DNA of 17,658 nucleotides from a bacterium. Lineage in GTDB: Bacteria > Patescibacteriota > Minisyncoccia > Minisyncoccales > JAGLPU01. The stretch is from assembly GCA_030594935.1 (NCBI GenBank), contig JAUVEE010000008.1, positions 1 to 17,658 of the forward strand, given 5' to 3'. Each line of letters starts with the position of its first letter. Position 1 is the stretch's first letter. Position numbers and translations under genes: made by a program. The notes beneath the pieces were generated by a model. It saw only the letters and a program-made list of their open reading frames with translations, searched no databases and was not told the DNA's origin. Positions 13,971-17,658 of this stretch are shown here, piece after piece.

Positions 13971-14289
13971 TCCGCGGTGGCGCAATGGTAGCGCGCGTGC
14001 CTGTAAACTTTAATTGCAGCTTTCAGTAGAAATACTGATTGAAAAACAAGGTGAATTGCGGGAAACCTAATTTCTTTACGAAAACGGTAATCCGCAGCCA
14101 AGCCCTACTTCAGTAGGGAAGGCTCAGAGACTATCCCGAAAGGGAGTACTTCTTTATTTGATATAGAGAGGGAAGCGCCTTGCACTCTAACGCATAAGAC
14201 GAGGGTGATAAGATAGTCCATCCCTTTTGGAAACTTAAGGATTTGATGTAAGCACTAGGTTGTAGGTTCGAATCCTACCCGCGGAGCCA
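13971..14289 (+). tRNA. tRNA-Asn (GUU) interrupted by a group I intron
   Basis: Exon 1 is 13971-14004 and exon 2 is 14249-14289. Joined they give a 75-nt tRNA with encoded CCA. The acceptor stem is TCCGCGG/CCGCGGA with discriminator G. The D arm is GCGC-AATGGTA-GCGC. The anticodon stem is CGTGC/GCACT (27-43 is C-U, unpaired) with loop CTGTTAA, so the anticodon is GTT. The variable region is AGGTT and the T arm GTAGG-TTCGAAT-CCTAC. The five-base variable region rules out tRNA-Tyr, although the unspliced sequence shows GTA at the anticodon. The intron separates anticodon bases 35 and 36. The exon assignment uses three independent constraints: a seven-base anticodon loop, U at the 5' splice site and G at the intron end. 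Confidence 0.88.
14005..14248 (+). ncRNA. Group I self-splicing intron in the tRNA-Asn anticodon loop
   Basis: A 244-nt intron without an ORF. P1 is formed by exon CTGT (14001-14004) and internal guide GCAG (14016-14019), with the diagnostic U-G wobble at the 5' splice site. P4 pairs TGCGG (14057-14061) with CCGCA (14092-14096). A CCCTAC-TTCA-GTAGGG hairpin (14104-14119) fits the P6 extension. The R element GCTCAGAGACTAT ends at 14134, and the S element AGATAGTC is at 14211-14218; GACTAT and ATAGTC form P7. The intron ends in G at 14248. The core sequences closely match the IC3 tRNA introns of cyanobacteria and proteobacteria. It probably self-splices using guanosine; no homing endonuclease is encoded. 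Confidence 0.9.
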
Positions 14290-14297
14290 AATTAACC

Positions 14298-14320
14298 CAT
14301 CTGTAAAAAAGATGATTTTT
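14298..14320 (+). terminator. Short terminator after tRNA-Asn
   Basis: CATCT (14298-14302) pairs with AGATG (14310-14314), followed by ATTTTT. Short stem, but placed 8 bases after the CCA end and running directly into the next -35 at 14323. Confidence 0.55.
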
Positions 14321-14322
14321 AA

Positions 14323-14350
14323 TTGACAATTATTTTTCTTATGTTAACAT
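14323..14350 (+). promoter_or_regulatory. Promoter of the zinc-ribbon mini-gene
   Basis: TTGACA (14323-14328), 16-base spacer, and TAACAT (14345-14350) preceded by TG at 14342-14343, giving an extended -10. The -35 abuts the T-rich tail of the preceding hairpin. Confidence 0.6.
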
Positions 14351-14382
14351 TAATTTAGTATATTAAAAAGGAGGTGATAAAA

Positions 14383-14516
14383 ATGGCTGAATCTTATTGT
14401 GATATATACGGACATAGCTATGAGTTTCTTAGAGCTCAAAAAGACGTGAACAACAAAGAAACAGAAGAAAATATATATATATTTGTAAAAAGTGCGGACA
14501 GACAATAGTAAGATAA
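14383..14516 (+). pseudogene. Small zinc-ribbon protein gene frameshifted in an AT repeat
   Basis: An excellent ribosome site (AAGGAGGTGAT) precedes ATG at 14383. The literal frame gives 41 residues (MAESYCDIYGHSYEFLRAQK onward) and stops at 14506-14508. Within it lies (AT)6 at 14471-14482. Removing one AT unit changes the end to NIYICKKCGQTIVR with a stop at 14514-14516, which adds a CxxCG knuckle matching the upstream CDIYGH half: a complete C-x4-H / C-x2-C zinc ribbon. The present sequence therefore looks like a one-unit expansion that breaks the metal site. It may be a real inactivating change, a phase-variable switch, or a sequencing/assembly slip. The gene has its own promoter and terminator. 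I do not recognise a named family. Confidence 0.65.
14471..14482 (+). repeat. (AT)6 dinucleotide tract inside the zinc-ribbon gene
   Basis: Six uninterrupted AT units. Tract length decides which of two C-termini is made: six units end in VKSADRQ, five units end in CKKCGQTIVR. Confidence 0.85.
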
Positions 14517-14549
14517 TTTGCATAAAGGATATTTTAATTATCTTTTTTT
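14510..14549 (+). terminator. Terminator of the zinc-ribbon mini-gene
   Basis: AAGATAATT (14510-14518) pairs perfectly with AATTATCTT (14536-14544) across a 17-base loop, followed by a T run to 14549. The stem overlaps the stop codon of the restored reading frame (14514-14516). Confidence 0.7.
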
Positions 14550-14573
14550 GTAGAAGACATGGTTTTTAATAGT

Positions 14574-14616
14574 TGTTTACCGCTTTAGTATTTATGTAAT
14601 GCAGTAAACATTTTTT
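14574..14616 (+). terminator. Hairpin with T-tract, possible terminator
   Basis: TGTTTACCGC (14574-14583) pairs with GCAGTAAACA (14601-14610) with one mismatch, then six T's. It has no gene directly upstream, so it may end an unannotated short transcript or be a remnant. A second small hairpin, ATTCCA-ATTC-TGGAAT, follows at 14617-14632. Confidence 0.45.
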
Positions 14617-14660
14617 ATTCCAATTCTGGAATATAAATACGCCTATCCGCTTCCATAATC

Positions 14661-14690
14661 TTGGTTCTAACGTCGTCCACGGTGCGGAGC
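14661..14690. repeat. 30-bp intergenic repeat, copy R1
   Basis: Identical over all 30 bases to 15864-15893; it starts TTGGTTCTAACG and ends GGTGCGGAGC. Its ends can pair as GGTTC with GAGC. Read on the minus strand it encodes LRTVDDVRTK, in an open stretch that ends at TAA (14615-14617) and continues KIMEADRRIYIPELE. The GC content is well above the surrounding AT-rich DNA. A small terminator follows within 10 bases on the plus strand. Confidence 0.85.
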
Positions 14691-14698
14691 TGAGTTTG

Positions 14699-14720
14699 GA
14701 GGGTTAATAGCCCTCTTTTG
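14699..14720 (+). terminator. Small terminator T1
   Basis: GAGGG (14699-14703), loop TTAATAG, CCCTC (14711-14715), then TTTT. Stem and loop are nearly identical to the hairpin at 16178-16200, so the two are related copies. It is followed immediately by TTGATT, the next -35. Confidence 0.7.
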
Positions 14721-14721
14721 T

Positions 14722-14750
14722 TTGATTTTAGATCTTTGTTTTGGCATAAT
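14722..14750 (+). promoter_or_regulatory. Promoter of the two-helix mini-protein
   Basis: TTGATT (14722-14727), 17-base spacer, CATAAT (14745-14750). The ATG is 8 bases after the -10, so the transcript would be leaderless or nearly so. Confidence 0.6.
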
Positions 14751-14757
14751 AAAATAT

Positions 14758-14925
14758 ATGAAAATAATTAAATTAATTCCATTCATCCTGATTTTTGTTG
14801 GAACCTTCGGTCTTCTGGCTGCTGAATTGTCTGTTATTCCTGGACCTCGCTACCTTATCTTGACCTTTGCTGGTCTGAATGTGCTCGGATTGGTTACCTT
14901 GGTTTTGACACTCAAGAAAGTTTAA
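14758..14925 (+). CDS. Small membrane protein with two transmembrane helices
   Basis: Family not recognised. The ATG at 14758 gives 55 residues beginning MKIIKLIPFILIFVGTFGLL. An upstream in-frame ATG at 14722 overlaps the promoter and is unlikely. Helix 1 (about residues 4-22) and helix 2 (about 33-51) are separated by a short loop SVIPGPRY, and the protein ends in LKK, so the C-terminus is probably cytoplasmic. The gene stands alone with its own promoter, and no Shine-Dalgarno is possible on the predicted leaderless mRNA. Base composition is moderate compared with the neighbouring metallopeptidase gene. A single-gene small membrane protein could be a toxin, a channel accessory or a stabiliser; the sequence does not say which. 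Confidence 0.65.
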   Translation: MKIIKLIPFILIFVGTFGLLAAELSVIPGPRYLILTFAGLNVLGLVTLVLTLKKV

Positions 14926-14988
14926 TAAATTAATCTTAACAGAAGATTTCTAAAAAGGTGGTTTTTTTTGTTATATTTTTATTAAACA

Positions 14989-15079
14989 GGTTCTAACAAA
15001 GTCCGTCCCTCGGAGCCAAGCAGCGAAAAGTTCGAGAGATAGAACTACGTCAAAAAATCGCCAAAACGGCGATTTTTTG
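14989..15079 (+). ncRNA. Candidate structured small RNA ending in a perfect terminator (includes divergent repeat R3)
   Basis: The first 29 bases (14989-15017) match repeats R1/R2 at about 20 positions without gaps, keeping GGTTCTAAC, GTCC and CGGAGC. GGTTCTA (14989-14995) can close against TAGAACT (15040-15046) as a 7-bp helix, with CTCG/CGAG (15009-15012, 15033-15036) inside. The terminator at 15052 follows after five bases. No ORF with a ribosome site covers it. No clear promoter was found upstream, and the RNA class is not one I can name. Confidence 0.45.
15052..15078. terminator. Strong bidirectional terminator
   Basis: An 11-bp perfect stem (AAAAAATCGCC with GGCGATTTTTT) and a five-base loop, with A's left and T's right. 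It is the strongest hairpin in the AT-rich half of the window and most likely ends the RNA starting near 14989. Confidence 0.88.
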
Positions 15080-15116
15080 TTAGAGTAAAAGTACTATATT
15101 AGATAATATATATTTT

Positions 15117-15710
15117 ATGTTATTGCCAAAAATTATATTTAAATATTCATGGATTTATGATCAACATTGGAGAGGAATTTATAAAAAAAGCAAAGACTAT
15201 CCATCAGAAAAAGAAATTAACAACAATATTAAGAAAATTGAGAAATTGTGGCGCAAAGATGAGAAAAAGATTTTAAGAGAATTGTCAGTAATATCAGGTT
15301 TAAGCTGGAAAGAGAAATCTATAACATGTTATATTGTGGGAAAATGTATTCCGTTTTCTGATCCACTTACAATGAAAGTATATAAGGAATTTCCATTGAA
15401 TTATTTTATTGATGTCTTAACGCACGAGCTTATTCATCAATTATTTATACAAAATGAGGATATACAGAAGTTAAACAAAGCATGGAATTATTTTCATAGA
15501 AAATACAAGAAAGAAGAGTTTAATACAATAATTCATATTCCTGTTCATGCAATACATTCTCATATTATTTTAAAATATTTTGGAGAAAAACGACTTAAAA
15601 GAGAAATTGAGTCTTTAAATCGTTTTCCAGACTACAAGAAATCTTGGGATATTGTGAAAGAAGAAGAATATCAAAAAATTATTAAAGAATTTAATAAAAG
15701 AGTAGAATAA
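15117..15710 (+). CDS. Putative zinc metallopeptidase (HExxH), family unknown
   Basis: A 197-aa soluble, strongly basic and AT-rich gene product with no signal peptide. The central motif LTHELIHQLF gives H103, E104 and H107, the classic HExxH zinc site. A second histidine cluster (HIPVHAIHSHI, H140, H144, H147) about 33 residues later could supply the third ligand. No glutamate in an NExxSD-type gluzincin motif is seen, so the metal site may be of an atypical kind. The rest is lysine-rich and helical. The gene is isolated, with no operon partner, and its codon use (very A/T-rich third positions) differs from the core genes, suggesting recent transfer or relaxed selection. Related small HExxH proteins occur in mobile or accessory regions, but I cannot name the family. 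Confidence 0.75.
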   Translation: MLLPKIIFKYSWIYDQHWRGIYKKSKDYPSEKEINNNIKKIEKLWRKDEKKILRELSVISGLSWKEKSITCYIVGKCIPFSDPLTMKVYKEFPLNYFIDVLTHELIHQLFIQNEDIQKLNKAWNYFHRKYKKEEFNTIIHIPVHAIHSHIILKYFGEKRLKREIESLNRFPDYKKSWDIVKEEEYQKIIKEFNKRVE

Positions 15711-15863
15711 CGAGGAGATAAATCGATTCTTAGTATAATAAATGCATCGGCATTTTAATTAAATTGAGAAGTTTTTTCAGAGGATAAGCTTCCATCAGGC
15801 AGATTTTAATATCATCTAAGAGAAGCAAAATTAGGGATATAAATCTTTCCAGCTTCTTGAATT

Positions 15864-15893
15864 TTGGTTCTAACGTCGTCCACGGTGCGGAGC
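15864..15893. repeat. 30-bp intergenic repeat, copy R2
   Basis: Exact copy of R1, 1203 bases away in the same orientation. The gap between the metallopeptidase and the next gene (15711-15986) holds this repeat and little else. On the minus strand a complete 28-codon ORF runs from ATG at 15898 to TGA at 15812 (MRLRTVDDVRTKIQEAGKIY onward). Beyond the exact core its codons differ from R1 partly by synonymous changes (KI, EA, IYIP conserved). Confidence 0.85.
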
Positions 15894-15952
15894 CGCATTG
15901 GACAGCCTGAAAACAAAAAGCTTAACTCCCTTTTATATTTAGAATTAAATTG

Positions 15953-15958
15953 TATAAT
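15953..15958 (+). promoter_or_regulatory. -10 box before the 66-aa gene
   Basis: Perfect TATAAT, 28 bases before the ATG at 15987. No -35 with good match at 16-18 bases. Confidence 0.45.
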
Positions 15959-15986
15959 GAATTAAGATAAACTTAATCTTAATAAT

Positions 15987-16187
15987 ATGAAAAAGAAAAC
16001 CAAATCCAGACAATGGACAGTTTATAGAAGTTCAATAACTGGTAAATTTATTACAAAAAAATATGCTGAACAGAAGCCGAAGACTACTGTGAAAGAGAGA
16101 ATAGAAATAAAAAATAAGCTCAATAATTTAAAAAGAATTAAACTCGGTTTATTTGTTTGCTTTGGTTTAAGTCTATCAGAGGGTTAA
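15987..16187 (+). CDS. Small basic protein (RSSITGKFITKKYAE motif), function unknown
   Basis: The 66-residue product is rich in lysine and arginine. Residues 8-38 (RQWTVYRSSITGKFITKKYA, then EQKPKTTVKER) resemble a widespread short bacterial family with the pattern YRSxxTGxFVTKxxAxxxPxTTVxE, of unknown role and often misnamed in databases; this is recalled, not searched. The normal family members end soon after TTVKER. Here a further 28 residues, including a hydrophobic LGLFVCFGLSL, run into the terminator, and the stop TAA lies in its loop. The tail may therefore be an add-on from loss of the original stop. The gene lies between repeat R2 and hairpin T2 and forms its own transcript. Confidence 0.7.
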   Translation: MKKKTKSRQWTVYRSSITGKFITKKYAEQKPKTTVKERIEIKNKLNNLKRIKLGLFVCFGLSLSEG

Positions 16188-16200
16188 TAGTCCTCTTTTT
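16178..16200 (+). terminator. Small terminator T2
   Basis: AGAGGG (16178-16183) pairs with TCCTCT (16191-16196, one G-U), loop TTAATAG, then T's to 16200. The stem-loop is nearly the same as T1 at 14699. The stop codon of the 66-aa gene is in the loop. TTGACA follows at 16203 but lacks a good -10 at the standard distance. Confidence 0.7.
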
Positions 16201-16266
16201 GCTTGACATCATTTCCCATTTTCATTTATCCACAGGTAAAGGTATTCAATGCCGTAGTATTTGTTA

Positions 16267-16272
16267 TATAAT
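16267..16272 (+). promoter_or_regulatory. -10 box of the surface-protein gene
   Basis: Perfect TATAAT, 13 bases before the ATG, so the mRNA would have a leader of only about 6 bases. The -35 is weak (TTCAAT at 16245-16250). The block TAATAAAATATA also occurs just before the mini-protein gene at 14758. Confidence 0.5.
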
Positions 16273-16285
16273 AAAATATACGGTT

Positions 16286-17658
16286 ATGAGCAAAATTTAT
16301 AGAAAAAAAAGAATAATTAAGAGCATCAAGAATAAATCCATAATTCCTGTTCTTTTTCTTCTTATTTTTTTATTGGCAACAGCTTGGATTTTTTCTTGCC
16401 AAACAGCAAAAGCTAATCCAGATATTGAAACAAAAAGATCTCAAGATCAAGGTGGAGCTGCCGCCAACACAACTAATCCAACACACGGCAATGATGCCGG
16501 CGGAAATATTACTCAATCAGACACAAACTACTCTGCCAACGTTATAGGAGAGGTGACTTATTGTAATTTTTTATCAGCATCATATAGTTATACTACTTTA
16601 ACTCTGAAAGTTGAATATGAGGCTCAGGCAGCAACAGGCGGTGATACCTATGCGATTCAGTATTCAACAGATAACACCAGCGGTCAGTGCGATTCTTCAG
16701 CTTGGAATGATATTGTGGCAGCAACATCAGCCGCTGCCCCAGATCATACTGTAGCTTCAACAAGTCTTTCCATTTCTCAGGATTTAACCAAGATCTGTGT
16801 AAGATTAAATATTGCTAAATCTAGCGGTCCGGATAACGCTCATGTTTACATTGAAGATATAAGGACTGAAGGAGAATATTCTCCTTCAGCAAACGCCACT
16901 TCTTTCACGAATGGCACAGAAGGAGGGTTAAATGATGGAGGACGTATTAGTCAAACAATTACTATCTCTGGCTCTAATTTTGGAACAGACCCTGGGGCAG
17001 GCAATCGTTCCAATGCCACTAGCAATGTTTCAATAGGCACTTTCCAGATTCCTGATGCTGATGTTACTGCTTGGTCTGACACTAGTATTGCTTTTAATGT
17101 TTCTAGTTCAGTTGATGTTTACGGAGGAACCGGCTCTAATGGTCTGATAGTAACGGCTGGAGGCCAAAGCGATGCCACTCCTTTGACCTTTTACGTTTAT
17201 CCCGATATAACTTCTTTAACCACTCCTTCGGTTTCAGATGCTGCCAGAGAAACAGAGTCAATTACTTTAAACGGCAGCAGGTTTGATACCGCTACTGGCA
17301 CAGTTTCAATCTTAGGAGTTTCAGCCACTGTTGCCGATTGGACGGACACAGCGGTTACTGTAACCATCCCCCCGGGAATCACTGACAATACTTATACTGG
17401 TAATATCATTATTACCAGAAATAGCGATTCTAAGACAGATACTTTTTCAAACTTCAGGGTTTTGCCCAGAATTCAGAATCTTTCTCCAGAGTCAGGTCCA
17501 GTAGGAACCGAAGTAACCATTACTGGCGACCATTTCTGCCAAACAAGCTCCTGTCCTACAGTAGGCAATAGAAACACAGCTTCAGACAATATAACTTTTA
17601 ACGGAACCAATGTGCCGGACGAAGATGTAACTGCATGGACAGATACTTCCATAGTTGT
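16286..17658 (+). CDS. Large secreted surface protein with IPT/TIG-like repeats, 3' end beyond the window
   Basis: The frame opens at ATG 16286 and stays open for 457 codons to the window end. A basic N-terminus (KIYRKKRIIKSIKNK) precedes a hydrophobic core (about residues 19-37) and a likely signal-peptidase site after AKA (residue about 43). The mature part is rich in Thr, Ser, Asn and Gly, typical of exported beta-sandwich proteins. After a first domain with cysteines come repeating units of the IPT/TIG type. Each has a PxVxSxS or ITxSxxxG start and ends with a tag such as DVTAWSDTSI (near 17062), VADWTDTAV (near 17332) or DVTAWTDTSI (near 17627). It is probably a cell-surface or adhesion protein. 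A lipoprotein reading (IFSC) is possible but the lipobox is poor. Confidence 0.88.
   Translation, partial: MSKIYRKKRIIKSIKNKSIIPVLFLLIFLLATAWIFSCQTAKANPDIETKRSQDQGGAAANTTNPTHGNDAGGNITQSDTNYSANVIGEVTYCNFLSASYSYTTLTLKVEYEAQAATGGDTYAIQYSTDNTSGQCDSSAWNDIVAATSAAAPDHTVASTSLSISQDLTKICVRLNIAKSSGPDNAHVYIEDIRTEGEYSPSANATSFTNGTEGGLNDGGRISQTITISGSNFGTDPGAGNRSNATSNVSIGTFQIPDADVTAWSDTSIAFNVSSSVDVYGGTGSNGLIVTAGGQSDATPLTFYVYPDITSLTTPSVSDAARETESITLNGSRFDTATGTVSILGVSATVADWTDTAVTVTIPPGITDNTYTGNIIITRNSDSKTDTFSNFRVLPRIQNLSPESGPVGTEVTITGDHFCQTSSCPTVGNRNTASDNITFNGTNVPDEDVTAWTDTSIV

Noticed and set aside
13971..14007. tRNA-Tyr (GUA) reading of the interrupted tRNA
   Set aside because: The 3' half has a five-base variable region, whereas bacterial tRNA-Tyr has a long variable arm; splicing at the U-G defined site gives a seven-base loop with GUU.
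14989..15050. preQ1 riboswitch or SRP RNA in the small RNA candidate
   Set aside because: GGTTCTA and AAGCAGC fragments recall these families, but the preQ1 A-rich tail and CCC pairing are absent and the SRP tetraloop with its asymmetric loop does not form.
14661..15893. CRISPR array
   Set aside because: Only two exact repeats 1.2 kb apart with genes between; no regular spacers and no cas genes.

Overview
The window reads like a compact bacterial chromosome segment, most plausibly from the Patescibacteria/CPR radiation or a similar small-genome lineage. This is inferred from gene content: a small DUF5652-type membrane protein, the LemA-HtpX-zinc-ribbon row, two glycogen synthases beside a GH57 enzyme, a dnaG-rpoD pair, a tRNA interrupted by a group I intron, and mostly SD-poor, tightly packed genes. 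No rRNA or marker phylogeny is available here, so the taxonomic call is tentative.

Layout. 1-1472: the 3' nine-tenths of groEL, ending in a strong terminator. 1500-2220: two tandem paralogous small genes of unknown function, each with the same promoter/leader cassette. 2223-4346: a probable stress/membrane-quality operon (lemA, htpX, double zinc ribbon). 4353-4442: tRNA-Ser(GGA). 4723-6435: two tandem MscS-type channel genes, the first lacking the C-terminal domain, then a DUF5652-like membrane protein. 6434-9434 (minus strand): a GH57 glycoside hydrolase with a C-terminal UVR-like motif, downstream of a glycogen synthase. 9435-9506: divergent promoter region with a palindrome. 9507-10928: a second glycogen synthase. 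10959-13929: dnaG overlapping rpoD. 13971-14289: tRNA-Asn(GUU) split by a 244-nt group I intron.

From about 14290 onward the sequence becomes AT-rich and accessory in character. It holds a frameshifted zinc-ribbon mini-gene, a two-TM mini-protein, a probable structured RNA with a perfect terminator, a HExxH putative metallopeptidase, a 66-aa basic protein, two exact copies of a 30-bp repeat plus one divergent copy, two homologous small terminators, and the start of a large secreted IPT/TIG-like surface protein that runs off the window.

Functional picture. The core parts cover protein folding, envelope proteolysis, osmotic protection, storage-glucan metabolism and the replication/transcription start machinery. 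A recurrent regulatory design is visible: an intrinsic terminator whose T-tract or loop runs directly into the -35 element of the next gene (at 1501, 1823, 14323, 14722 and possibly 16203). The observations most worth pursuing are the tRNA-Asn group I intron, the repeat/terminator modules at 14661-16200, the small RNA candidate at 14989-15079, the GH57-UVR architecture, the AT-repeat frameshift at 14471, and the duplicated small genes after groEL.
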